A stretch of DNA of 64,000 bases from positions 2,522,001 to 2,586,000 of the forward strand of contig NZ_CP019640.1 in assembly GCF_001999905.1 (NCBI RefSeq), read 5' to 3'. The position numbers were made by a program, and so were the translations under genes. This document shows positions 10,211 to 20,000 of the stretch, piece by piece. The DNA comes from Planococcus lenghuensis. GTDB lineage: Bacteria > Bacillota > Bacilli > Bacillales_A > Planococcaceae. Under the pieces are notes generated by a model that was given only the letters and a program-made list of their open reading frames with translations, was not told where the DNA came from and did no database searches. Positions within the stretch are counted from its first letter, which is position 1. Each line of letters begins with the position of its first letter.

Positions 10211-10990
10211 TCAGCGTGCTTCCTGTTTCATCAAATGAGCTGCCAGCCAAGAAGTGGCTTCAAGCATCCCTTCACGGGAAACGGCATGCCCGGCCTGCCG
10301 GTCACGGATGAATCGGATTCGTTCCGGGAACTCCGCGTAATCTTCAAGCAGTAATTGATAGAAACCAAATGTCGGCTCAAACGGCACCGTTACATCTTTC
10401 TCTCCATGCCAGAAGTAGACCGGCCGCCCTTCCAGTTTCTGGCGATTCTTCGTCAAGTCAAACTGCGCAAGCGATGTCATCATCGTCTCCCGTTCTTCTT
10501 CTGTAAGCGGCAGCTTGAATCCACGGGATTCGAATTGCTGCATTTGTGCTTCTGCAAATTGTACATACCCAGCCGATCCCATCATAATGGCCGCAGTTCG
10601 GATCCATGGATAAACTGTCAGTGCACCCAGTGCTGTAATTCCACCCATGGAAGTACCGGCAACGCCAATCTCGCTGTCTGCCAATCCCTCTTGCTGGACA
10701 TGTGTGTTAAGGAAAGCCAGTTCATCGATTGATGTCAGAACAGTTTCCCAGAATCGCATACTTTGCTGAACCTGATCGATTGGTTCCGTCCGCTCACCAT
10801 GGAGAATGGCATCAGGCAAGATTGTCCGGATGCCTTTTTCGGCTAATTGGTAAGCATAATGCAGATTATGTTCCTTTGCGCTTGTAAATCCATGAAGAAA
10901 AACGACGGTTGGCAGCGGCTCATTGAACTGCGCATCCGGCCCCGTGTGCAGCACAGGGATTTCTCCCCATTGTTCTTTTATCACTTTCAT
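10211..10990 (-). CDS. yitV: Alpha/beta-hydrolase YitV (esterase family)
   Basis: A 259-residue alpha/beta-hydrolase: oxyanion-side VVFLHGFTSAKEHN, nucleophile elbow GTSMGG (Ser about residue 128), an acidic residue in HGEKDVTVP, and a late His in RQAGHAVS. The length and motifs fit YitV. Substrate unknown. It begins MKVIKEQWGEIPVLH; the SD candidate AAAGGAG is rather far upstream (about 15 nt), so the start could be slightly different. It is upstream of yitW and divergent from yitU. Confidence 0.85.
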   Translation of the reverse strand: MKVIKEQWGEIPVLHTGPDAQFNEPLPTVVFLHGFTSAKEHNLHYAYQLAEKGIRTILPDAILHGERTEPIDQVQQSMRFWETVLTSIDELAFLNTHVQQEGLADSEIGVAGTSMGGITALGALTVYPWIRTAAIMMGSAGYVQFAEAQMQQFESRGFKLPLTEEERETMMTSLAQFDLTKNRQKLEGRPVYFWHGEKDVTVPFEPTFGFYQLLLEDYAEFPERIRFIRDRQAGHAVSREGMLEATSWLAAHLMKQEAR

Positions 10991-11062
10991 CTACTAATTC
11001 CAACTCCTTTCCATTATTTTAACGCCTGATTGCCCGAAAAACAGCTAAAACAACTGAAGTTT

Positions 11063-11090
11063 TTGACGCGGCAGGCTCTTTATCGATAAA
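11063..11090 (+). promoter_or_regulatory. Promoter of yitU-degV
   Basis: TTGACG (11063-11068) and GATAAA (11085-11090) with a 16-bp spacer, about 31 bp before the start codon. Confidence 0.5.
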
Positions 11091-11120
11091 CTGAAAGATA
11101 GAGAGAAAGGGGATACCGAC

Positions 11121-11927
11121 ATGAAACAGCATTTAATTGTCCTCGATTTGGACGGAACACTTTTAACAGATGAGAAAGTCATCTCGGCTAAAACGAAACG
11201 TATACTGCAAAAGGCCATGGCGGCTGGCCATCAAGTCATGATTGCAACCGGCCGGCCGTACCGGGCAAGCGGGATCTATTATGAAGAGCTTGAGCTGACG
11301 ACGCCGATTGTGAACTTTAACGGCGCATTCGTCCATCATCCGTCAGATGCCCGCTGGGGAGTACATCATTCCCCGATCAGCTTGAATGTGGTTCACGAAG
11401 TGGTGGAATCTCTGCATGACTTTGATTTCTATAATGTCGTCGCGGAAGTGAAGGATGATGTCTATGTCCACCAGCACGATGAAAAATTGCTGAACATCTT
11501 CAAGTTCGGTGATCCCGAAGTTACAGTCGGTGATTTGCGCAATTACTTGAAGGCCGATCCGACTTCCATGCTGATCCACGCACCAGTGGAGAAAGTTCCG
11601 CTGATACATGATCATTTGAACGCCGTCCATGCGGAAGCCATCGACCATCGGCGCTGGGGTGCTCCTTGGCATGTAATCGAAATTGTCCGCAGCGGGATGA
11701 ACAAGGCTGTCGGACTTGACCGCGTCGCCAAGTCGCTCGATATCCCCCGGGAGCGGATCATCGCTTTTGGTGATGAAGACAACGACCTCGAAATGATTGA
11801 ATATGCCGGGGTAGGGGTTGCGATGGATAATGCCATCGATTCATTGAAATCCATTGCCAATGAAATTACATCATCCAATAATGCGGACGGAATTGCCGAA
11901 TTGCTTGCTGACCGTTTAAAACTATAA
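11121..11927 (+). CDS. yitU: HAD-superfamily (Cof-type) phosphatase YitU
   Basis: A cytoplasmic sugar-phosphate or nucleotide phosphatase of 268 residues. HAD motif I is LDLDGTLL (nucleophile and acid/base Asp). Motif II is ATGRP, motif III an invariant Lys near VRSGMNKA, and motif IV GDEDNDLEMI. The C2-type cap lies between. Synteny with yitV/yitW supports YitU, which in B. subtilis can dephosphorylate a riboflavin-pathway intermediate; that role is transferred knowledge. AAAGGGG precedes the ATG. degV follows 19 bp later in the same operon. Confidence 0.88.
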   Translation: MKQHLIVLDLDGTLLTDEKVISAKTKRILQKAMAAGHQVMIATGRPYRASGIYYEELELTTPIVNFNGAFVHHPSDARWGVHHSPISLNVVHEVVESLHDFDFYNVVAEVKDDVYVHQHDEKLLNIFKFGDPEVTVGDLRNYLKADPTSMLIHAPVEKVPLIHDHLNAVHAEAIDHRRWGAPWHVIEIVRSGMNKAVGLDRVAKSLDIPRERIIAFGDEDNDLEMIEYAGVGVAMDNAIDSLKSIANEITSSNNADGIAELLADRLKL

Positions 11928-11946
11928 GGGAATCGGAGGAATTTTT

Positions 11947-12798
11947 ATGAAAATCTTTGCTGACAGTGCATCTGATTTACCGAAATCCTTTTTTGAACAA
12001 AACGGTGTGGGATTGTTTCCGCTCCGGGTACATATCGGAGAACAGGAATTCCAGGATATCCTGACCATCGATTCAAAAAAAGTCTATGAAGAAATCCGGA
12101 ATGGCCAACATCCGAAAACATCCCAGGCTTCTCCTGAAGATATGCTGGCTGCTTTTGAACAACTTGCCCAACAGGGTGAAACCGGACTTTACATCGCTTT
12201 TTCATCTGAGTTATCCGGCACACACAACACGGCTGTCATGGTGGCCGAGCAAGTGCGCGAAGAGCATCCGGAACTTCAACTGACGATCATTGATACGAAA
12301 TGCGCATCGCTTGGATATGGATTGATTGTAGAAGAAGCCGTCGATATGCTGCACGCCGGCAAGTCAGCTCAGGAAATTGAAGAACATACCCGGTTTATGG
12401 CAGCTCATATGGAACATCTTTTCACAGTGGAAGACCTCGACTATTTAGCCCGCGGCGGCCGGGTCTCCAGAGCCAGCGCTTTTGTCGGCGGGCTGTTGAA
12501 TATTAAACCGCTTCTTCATGTAGAAGACGGCAAACTGATCCCGCTTGAAAAGTTGCGGGGCCGTAAAAAAGTCATGAAGCGCATGCTTGATGTAATGGCA
12601 GAGCGCGGTGAAAAACTGGATGAACAGCGCATCGCCATTAGTCATGGAGACGATGAAGCGGTAGCGCTAGAAATGAAACAGGCGATCGAAGAACGATTTA
12701 ACCCGAAAACGGTTGAAGTCCACTTGATCGGTTCCGTAATTGCCGCACATACAGGTCCCGGTACCCTGGCTGTCTTTTTCTTGAACAAAGCGCTGTAA
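11947..12798 (+). CDS. DegV family fatty-acid-binding protein
   Basis: A 283-residue DegV protein starting MKIFADSASDLPKSFFEQ, the typical N-terminal pattern. Further along are SSELSGTHNTA and the RVSRASAFVGGLLNIKPLL lipid-pocket region. Members bind fatty acids for the FakA/FakB phosphorylation pathway in Firmicutes. AGGAGGAA lies just upstream and it is co-transcribed with yitU. In B. subtilis yitS is the DegV gene near yitU, and another degV sits beside comFA. At the comF locus of this window degV is absent, so this copy may be the YitS orthologue. Confidence 0.9.
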   Translation: MKIFADSASDLPKSFFEQNGVGLFPLRVHIGEQEFQDILTIDSKKVYEEIRNGQHPKTSQASPEDMLAAFEQLAQQGETGLYIAFSSELSGTHNTAVMVAEQVREEHPELQLTIIDTKCASLGYGLIVEEAVDMLHAGKSAQEIEEHTRFMAAHMEHLFTVEDLDYLARGGRVSRASAFVGGLLNIKPLLHVEDGKLIPLEKLRGRKKVMKRMLDVMAERGEKLDEQRIAISHGDDEAVALEMKQAIEERFNPKTVEVHLIGSVIAAHTGPGTLAVFFLNKAL

Positions 12799-12843
12799 AA
12801 GGTGTCAGCCGGCTAATATTTTTCAGAAGCTTTATATAGTGTT

Positions 12844-12886
12844 AAAAATACCCCTCCGAAATGACTTGTCGGAGGGATATTTTTAT
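12844..12886. terminator. Bidirectional terminator between degV and the GH13-like gene
   Basis: AAATACCCCTCCGA pairs with TCGGAGGGATATTT around a 9-nt loop, followed by a T tract. Confidence 0.85.
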
Positions 12887-12892
12887 TCAAAG

Positions 12893-14329
12893 CTATTGCT
12901 GAGCCGGTCGCTTGCCTCTGCGCCAGACAAGCCACAGAAACAGGACAAACAGGACGAAAACAAGTGCCAGTGCAACAAAATACCAGCTGTTCAGTCCCCG
13001 TTCTTCCATCACGGTATAAGCTTCTGCCAGTTCCCGGTTCAGTGTAATCTGGTAGTCCCCTTCGTCGTTCTGCCGGACGATATCACTTTCAAACAATCCC
13101 CGCATTTCCTGGCTGTTCCCAATTACTTCTCCCGGAATCGTCAAATGTTGCGTATCGGTCGTATTGTTGATCGCGATGATCCATGACTCTTCTTCATTCG
13201 ACCGCTTATATACGAACCAACCATCATCAGCTGCGAGCACTTCTAATTCACCGGTGCGGAGTGCTTCCGACTCATTGCGGAGAGAGGTCCAATCGCCGAT
13301 ATAGTTGATCAGCTCTTCATCCACGCGCAAATTGAGGATATCGTGTGATTCAGGCGGACCGGATCCAGTAACCGCAATTTCAGAGCCATACTGGACCACC
13401 GGTATTCCCGGCATCGACAGCAGCTGAGCAAATACCAGCTTCCACCGGGTAGGCGGATACATCGTTGATTCAAGCACACCCGCTGTAAACCGGGAACTTT
13501 CCAGTGAATCAATCCGGATGAGCTGCCCTTCGCTTCTCTCCATCAAGTCGATCAGCGCCGCAGTATCTGTATCCGCTGTCCGGTATGCTTCCCGAAGAAC
13601 TTCTTCAGCTTCAGGCAATACCGTCGCATCCAGGTCGATTGCAGCTTCCTCAGAAAGCGGACTGTCGCTTAGAATGTAAAGCGGCCGTACTTCTTTCAGC
13701 GAATCAGCAAATACGTTGATGAACTCTGGAGCCAATTCATCTGTATCCTGCAGTCTTAGTCCATCAACGTTATAGGTGTTAATGAATTCGCGAAATGCTT
13801 CAATCAGCGCTTTCTGTACATCAGGGTTCTCAGTATTAAGTGCGAATGTCCCATCTTCATTTTCTGTGGCCCATTCCGGATATTCCTGTATCCAAAGATG
13901 ATCTGCACTGAGTTTCTGTGTAGGAACGTCCACGATGATCCTGATTCCGCGGTCATGCGCTTCTTCAATCACCGCTTTCAGTTCTTCAGCTGTACCGAAA
14001 TGCCGCTCCAGCAAGCTATAATCCGAAACTTCTCTTCCGTCGTACGAATCTGTTGCAAATATTGGCCCGATGGACAACATCGTAAACCCAAGTTTTTCGA
14101 CGTGCTCCAGATTTTCAAGAAGGCCGGCAAAATCCCCGCCATTGAAGGCATTGGCATCCCGCGTGTCCACGTCATAATCATTCTGTACTTCCTTATTAAA
14201 AAAACGATCCACCAGTATATCGTAAACAGTTTCGTCTTCGATTGTGCGTTCTTCCGCCGCCTGCGCAGGCGTCATGACAGACAGCGCCAGCAATCCTGCG
14301 AGGAAACCCGTGATCCATTTCTTGCCCAA
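12893..14329 (-). CDS. Membrane-anchored alpha-amylase-family (GH13) protein with degenerate active site
   Basis: A 478-residue exported protein. Its signal peptide ends near PAQA-A (residue about 24), a GH13-like (beta/alpha)8 domain spans about 30-345, an all-beta domain follows, and one C-terminal transmembrane helix (about 450-470) ends in RRGKR. The fold markers are clear (DILVDRFFN, GGDFAGLLENLEHVEKLGFT), but each catalytic position is altered. Region II GLRLQ has Gln194 for the Asp nucleophile, region III has Asp222 where Glu is expected, and region IV SLESSR replaces NHDxxR (Glu277 for Asp, Leu for His). Hydrolysis is therefore unlikely. A carbohydrate-binding or structural role is possible. 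It has its own transcription unit. Confidence 0.85.
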   Translation of the reverse strand: MGKKWITGFLAGLLALSVMTPAQAAEERTIEDETVYDILVDRFFNKEVQNDYDVDTRDANAFNGGDFAGLLENLEHVEKLGFTMLSIGPIFATDSYDGREVSDYSLLERHFGTAEELKAVIEEAHDRGIRIIVDVPTQKLSADHLWIQEYPEWATENEDGTFALNTENPDVQKALIEAFREFINTYNVDGLRLQDTDELAPEFINVFADSLKEVRPLYILSDSPLSEEAAIDLDATVLPEAEEVLREAYRTADTDTAALIDLMERSEGQLIRIDSLESSRFTAGVLESTMYPPTRWKLVFAQLLSMPGIPVVQYGSEIAVTGSGPPESHDILNLRVDEELINYIGDWTSLRNESEALRTGELEVLAADDGWFVYKRSNEEESWIIAINNTTDTQHLTIPGEVIGNSQEMRGLFESDIVRQNDEGDYQITLNRELAEAYTVMEERGLNSWYFVALALVFVLFVLFLWLVWRRGKRPAQQ

Positions 14330-14465
14330 ATCTGTCTCCCCTTTCCATTCAAGACAATCAAAGCTGCTGGTATTATTTTAACAAACCCGATTGGCTACCG
14401 CTATGCACAATCCGGAAAATCAACCGGCACATCACCGGTATGCGTCAATCCTGTGAACTAATACG

Positions 14466-14494
14466 CAAAAAAAACAGACGCCGGAGCGCCTGTT
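14466..14494 (-). terminator. Terminator after yisL
   Basis: On the minus strand AACAGGCGC / GCGTCTGTT (one G-U pair) followed by eight T residues; it abuts the yisL stop. Confidence 0.8.
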
Positions 14495-14871
14495 TAAAAT
14501 GCTAGAAAATCGAGGTTCAGTGGAAGTCTGAATCCGTAGAACAATGTTACAAACAGGAAAACAGCAAACAGCAGCCAGAATAGCCCCGTTGATTTTCCTT
14601 TCTTGCCCCGAACCAGTACCATTTCCATCATACCGATCGTCAGCAGGCCGAATAGGAATTTCAGGCCATACTCCATCGCATTAATGGAAGAGAACTCGAA
14701 GAACAAGGCACCACCTGTGATGATGATCAGGATGTAGAACACCCGCAAAATCATCTGTGTAATTTTTCGGCCTTTTGAGTCCGCAGCCATGGCTGCCGCT
14801 GCAAAAAACAAAATCAGACCGACGACCCATGTTGTGATGTGCAAATGTGTTGATGCTGTAAGAAAGTCCAA
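14494..14871 (-). CDS. yisL: UPF0344 (YisL/DUF1516) membrane protein
   Basis: A 125-residue protein with four predicted membrane helices, starting MDFLTASTHLHITTWVVG; the early THLHI motif is typical of YisL. Its location next to yisK repeats the B. subtilis order. No function is established for the family. It lies 70 bp downstream of yisK on the same strand. Confidence 0.83.
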   Translation of the reverse strand: MDFLTASTHLHITTWVVGLILFFAAAAMAADSKGRKITQMILRVFYILIIITGGALFFEFSSINAMEYGLKFLFGLLTIGMMEMVLVRGKKGKSTGLFWLLFAVFLFVTLFYGFRLPLNLDFLAF

Positions 14872-14941
14872 ATTGTCACCCCATTACCAAGTATGTCGGT
14901 TTTCAGTATAGCACACCGGGTTGGGAGAGACACAAACAGCT

Positions 14942-15841
14942 TTATTCCAAATGTGTCACAAGTGTGCCGATGCCTTCAATCGAGATTTTAACTGTATCGC
15001 CGGCTTTCAGGAACTTCGGCGGATTGAATCCTTTGCCAACGCCGGCTGGTGTACCGGTCAACAAAATATCGCCTGGTTCCAAAGCAACATATTTGGATAC
15101 TTCACTGATCAGGTCATCTACAGCACGGATCATGTTCGCAGTCGTCCCGTTCTGCCGCACTTCATCATTCACTTTCGTGACGATGGATAGTTGCTGCATC
15201 GGGGCAATTTCATCTTTCGATACAAGATACGGTCCCATTGGACAGGAACCGGGCAGGCTCTTGCCAAGGAAGAATTGCTGGTGTTTTTTCTGCAGATCCC
15301 GGGCGGTCAGATCATTGGCAATCGTGTAACCGAACACGTGATCATACGCGAGCTGCTTGGGAATAGCTCTTCCTGCTTTCCCTATGACGACTGCCAATTC
15401 ACCTTCATAATCATATTGATCTGTCAGATCTGCATGAACGGGAACCGTTGCTTCATCGCCGGCTATAGTAGTCGGTGATTTTGTGAAAACCACCACGGCT
15501 TCAGGAACCGAATCGCCCATTTCTTTTGCATGATCTTCATAGTTTTTTCCAATGCCAATGATATTTTTCAACGGCCGCGGAATTGGTGCCAGCCATTCAA
15601 TATCCATAAAAGAGTGTTTGAATTGTTCAGGGTGATCTGACTGCTTTGCCGCTTCCGTCAATTTACGGACTTGTTCTACAAATTCCATACCGAGAGAAAC
15701 CCCTTCAATCAGGGTTTCCGGAAACGACTTCAACGGCTGCAGTTCCTGCTGGATTTTCAGAACATCCCATACTGCTTCTTCCTTTTTTACTTTCGGACCG
15801 AATCGCACTTCGCCTGAGTAGCGGAATGATAACAGCTTCAT
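14942..15841 (-). CDS. yisK: Fumarylacetoacetate-hydrolase-family protein YisK
   Basis: A 299-residue FAH-family enzyme. An N-terminal domain of about 90 residues is followed by the catalytic domain: IIGIGKNYEDHAKEMG, metal-binding YDYEGELAVVIGK (Glu-x-Glu type), and the late GDILLTGTPAGVG. In B. subtilis YisK is an oxaloacetate decarboxylase connected with Mbl in cell-shape control; this is knowledge of the family. AAGGAGTGTTTATTGA-type ribosome site precedes the ATG. Likely cytoplasmic. Confidence 0.88.
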   Translation of the reverse strand: MKLLSFRYSGEVRFGPKVKKEEAVWDVLKIQQELQPLKSFPETLIEGVSLGMEFVEQVRKLTEAAKQSDHPEQFKHSFMDIEWLAPIPRPLKNIIGIGKNYEDHAKEMGDSVPEAVVVFTKSPTTIAGDEATVPVHADLTDQYDYEGELAVVIGKAGRAIPKQLAYDHVFGYTIANDLTARDLQKKHQQFFLGKSLPGSCPMGPYLVSKDEIAPMQQLSIVTKVNDEVRQNGTTANMIRAVDDLISEVSKYVALEPGDILLTGTPAGVGKGFNPPKFLKAGDTVKISIEGIGTLVTHLE

Positions 15842-15886
15842 TCAATAAACACTCCTTCTGTTGTGATTGCTATTCATTATACACGT

Positions 15887-17059
15887 TCACGAACCGGATG
15901 GGGTGCTTTTTTTCGTTCCATACGTGACTTTGCGCCATAGCATTTCAAGCGGTCCCTGTTTGAACCGCGTCAGCCATAATTCCGCAAAAATCACAAGAAG
16001 CGCATAGATGCCAAATGCCATCCATGTACCGGTGACCACATCAATCTGTCCATACAGCCCGAATCCATACGAATAAAAGATAGTCGTCGCAATGACGGAT
16101 TCAGCGATGTATGTGGTCAGTGACATACGGCCGGTTTTTGCCAGCGGGCGAAGCAATTTATGAATGTATACATTCTGTGCAAGCAGGGCAATCACTGCGG
16201 CATACCCGACAGCAACGAGCGGCCCGCCGATGAAATCCTGTAAATATTGCGTGAAATAATCCGCCTGCCAGAGGAACGGCAGGAACTTCAGCAGCAAACC
16301 GGCACCTAGACCGATTACCGCAAGAGCTGTCCATAATTTCCATAGCCGCTTCGCCTGTTCAATGAGGCGTAACTTCCCGGCCGCGGCACCGATCAGCATA
16401 TACGGCAAAATGGTCACTGTGAAGAACAGAGCATTGCCTAAATTATTTGTGTTGTACCAATCAGCAAAGCGTTGCATGAAAATATCTGAATAAGACCCTT
16501 GTGCATATGCCTCATAGGAACTGATCACTTCTTCGATGCCGGTATAGAAAGGTGCCCCGGACGTTGCTGCCATGTAAGAAGCAAGCAAAAACATCGTATG
16601 CGGCACAGCATAGATAAGTATCGCACTGACGAGCAATGCAACGGCAGGAAGCCGCAGCAGAAAAATGAGCAAAAATCCGAGCAGCGCATATGTAATCAGA
16701 ATATCCCCATACCAGATGAGAAAGGCATGGATCATCCCAAATACGAGCAGCACAAGCAGACGGCGTACGGCAAGCGGCAAAAATGCCTGCCCCCTCTTTT
16801 CCGCCCGCATGAACTGAATCGCCAGTCCGTACCCGAACAGCATGGAAAACAACGGATAGAAACTGGTCTGTACAAACACATCAATGTATTTGAACGCCGC
16901 CCGGTCTGCTGGTGCTTCAAAAAAACTGTATGAATCGATATAAGAAAACGGGGTATGGAATGCGAGCATATTCACCACAAAAATGCCGAGGAGCGCAAAG
17001 CCCCTCATCATGTCAATCGCATCAATCCGTTCATCCAACGCTACCGGCTGCAATTTCAC
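15887..17059 (-). CDS. DUF418-domain multipass membrane protein
   Basis: A 390-residue protein with about ten membrane helices, an N-terminal RIDAIDMMRGFALLGIFVVN, and a C-terminal DUF418 segment (GRMSLTTYIAESV, then the FAELWLTRFKQGPLEMLWR end). This is the YeiB/YxaH type, proposed transporters or acyltransferase-like proteins without a firm function. I choose GTG at 17059: AGGAGG sits 6 nt upstream and overlaps the addA stop codon, so translation is probably coupled. The longer ORF starting at 17095 would run into addA. Confidence 0.82.
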   Translation of the reverse strand: MKLQPVALDERIDAIDMMRGFALLGIFVVNMLAFHTPFSYIDSYSFFEAPADRAAFKYIDVFVQTSFYPLFSMLFGYGLAIQFMRAEKRGQAFLPLAVRRLLVLLVFGMIHAFLIWYGDILITYALLGFLLIFLLRLPAVALLVSAILIYAVPHTMFLLASYMAATSGAPFYTGIEEVISSYEAYAQGSYSDIFMQRFADWYNTNNLGNALFFTVTILPYMLIGAAAGKLRLIEQAKRLWKLWTALAVIGLGAGLLLKFLPFLWQADYFTQYLQDFIGGPLVAVGYAAVIALLAQNVYIHKLLRPLAKTGRMSLTTYIAESVIATTIFYSYGFGLYGQIDVVTGTWMAFGIYALLVIFAELWLTRFKQGPLEMLWRKVTYGTKKSTPSGS

Positions 17060-17069
17060 GGCAATCCTC

Positions 17070-20000
17070 CTAAATCCTGACTTCCTGATCCGCATCGAAG
17101 AGATACAGCACCCGCTCTTTTACGTGTATCAGCAGAATATTTTCCACAGCTTCTTCATAAGCAGTAAGCTGCACACCGTAACGTTCGGCCATTTCCTTTG
17201 GAACATCCGCTATCTGGCGGGTCCGATCCGTTTTATAATCCAGCAGGACCCAGCCGTCTTCTTCCTCAAACAGGCAGTCAATGATCCCTTGGACAATCTG
17301 GTGATCACCATCCTGGTCTTCACGGCCGTAAGTGAACGGCACTTCCCGTTTGATGGCTTTTGCATTCCGGAGCCGCTTCCAGATATCGCTGTCATAGAAA
17401 CGGACAATGCCGGCGGGATCCACCGCATTCCCTTCATCGGGCGTCAATAGTTCACGACCAACCAGCTCATCGATAAATGCTTTTACTTCTTCCGCATTCA
17501 GTGACTTGTCCAGCGGCAAATGTTGCATGACAGCATGGACGGCTGTCCCGATATCTGCGGCTGTTAATCGGTCTTCCTGCATGAAATCCGGCCGGTGATA
17601 CAGCGTGGAACGCATCGGTACAGCGGGGCGCATGAAGATTTCCGGTTCCTCGAGCCGCTCAAGTGCCTGAAGGCGTTTCAGCTCGGTCACCGATTGCTTC
17701 GAACGCTTTTCCACTGCTTTCTGATGCGGATAGCGGAAATTGAACCGGTGCTCGATTTCAGCTGCAGCATCCTCCGGTTCACTTTCCTGCCCCTCTGTTT
17801 CTTCTGTCAAGACAAGTGTCGGCTTTAGATCAATAGCCTGTTCAACAGAAAGCCGGAACCGGGCTGGATGTGACAATGTTTCCCCATCCAATCCGAGTGA
17901 ATCCGCCACTTGTGGGTGGCGTGCAAGTGCCGGGCCGATCCAGTCCAGGAATCCCTTAGCCCGGGAACGCACGAAATCAGGCAATTGCTTTCCCGCTGTC
18001 ATGTGTCGCCATGATTCCGTGAGTTTATCCAGGTCCCGGACAGATGCCGACAGATACAGCCTTTCTTTTGCCCGGGTCATCGCCACATACAGCACCCGCA
18101 TCTCCTCTGCCCGCATCTGAAGCTGCTGTTTTTCTTTTACAGCCAGAAACGGCAATGAAGTATAAGCGAGCCGGGTATCCGGGTTGACTGCCTTGACGGC
18201 CAATCCGAATTCCTTATCCGATAAATAGGATTTTTTAAAATCCATTTCGTTGAACGACCGGCCCATCCCTGCCAGGAACACGACCGGAAATTCCAGCCCT
18301 TTTGATTTATGGACAGTCATAAGTCGGACGACATTTTCCCGCTCCGACAATGAACGGGCAGTTCCAAGATCATCCCCTCTTGCTTTCATCCGATCAATGA
18401 ACCGCAAAAAGCGGAACAATCCGCGGAATGACGTTTTTTCGTATTCCAATGCCCGGTCATGCAGGGCACGGAGGTTCGCCTGCCGCTGCTTTCCGCCGGA
18501 CATGGCACCTGCCATCTCCAAGTAATTCGTATCCATGTAAACCTGCCAGATCAGATCTGCCAATGAGCCTCTCCGGGCCAGATTCCGCCAGTCTTCCAGC
18601 TGTACCGTAAAACGGCGGAGTTTTTCTGCAGTATCAGGACGGATGCCGGTTCCGCCGCGTATAAATTCTTTTAACGCATCATAATACGTTCCTTGTGGAA
18701 GTGCAAGGCGGATTTGAGCAAGTTCGTTTTCCTTCAGACCAATGAAGGGTGCCCGGAGAACAGCAGCCAGCGGGACATCCTGGTATGGATTATCGATGAC
18801 ACGCAATGTATTTAGCATGATCATCACTTCCAGCGCGTCGAAATATCCGCCTGTCAATTCGGCATAGAGCGGAATACCGGCCTTTTTAAATTCATCAGCG
18901 ATATCCCCCGACCAGGTCATGGAACGCATCAGAATAACAATATCCCGGTATTCAAGCGGCCGGTTCTCGCCTGTCCATGGATCCTGCACTGTCGCTCCGG
19001 AGTCCATCAGCGCATTAACCTTATTAGCGATCAGCCGGGCTTCCCATTGTGATTTTTCTAATTCTTCGTCCAGTTCTTCTTTATCTTCTTCCAGATCAGG
19101 ATCATGGATCAGTGTAAGTTCAACCGGCATGCCATTACCGGTATATGGAGCTTGCGGCTTCAAAGCAGCCGCTTCATCATAGTCGATTTCACCGACCCGT
19201 TCACCCATGATCTGCGAAAAGATAAAATTTGTGCCATCCAGGATTTCTCTCCGGCTTCGGAAATTGGCATTCAGATCAATCCGGCGGCCTTCTTCTTTCG
19301 GGTCGCGCTGAAATTCGGCATACTTTCCAAGGAACAGCATGGGTTCAGCCAGCCGGAATCTGTAGATGGATTGTTTTACATCCCCGACCATAAATAAATT
19401 GCCGTTCCGTTCATCTCCGGACTTCACCAATTGCAAAATGGTCTCCTGCAGAATATTGATATCCTGATACTCATCCACCAGTACCTCTTTAAACCGCTTC
19501 TGATACTCTTCTGCAATCGCTGAAGGCCGTCCCTCTGAACGAAGGAGCTGCAATGCGTAATGTTCAAGATCCGCAAAATCGACAATTGCCCGCTCCATTT
19601 TCAAAAGACGGTACTGTTCTGCGAATTGCTTCGTCAACGCGGTCAATGTGCGCATCATCGGTGCCATCTCCCGCATTTCCTGAAGCAGCCGATCGGGCGG
19701 ACGGATAAAATAATCATCCCTGACTTCTTCCATTACCTTCTTCAGCTGCGCACGCTTTTTCTTGGCAGCTTCCGCAAGCTCCGGACTGCAGGAGTCTTTT
19801 CGGATAGCCGCCGCTTTCTCCAGCCGGAATCCGTTCATGAAACGAAACAGATTTTCCCATGATTCATCCAGCGCACCGAGCGCACTTTGAATCACATCTC
19901 CGTCCAGCCGGAACGTTTCTGCCAGCGGGGCAGGACCATCCGGTTCCTGGGCGAGACGGACCCCTTCTCCTGCAATCTGCAGCGCTTCTTCAAATGCATG

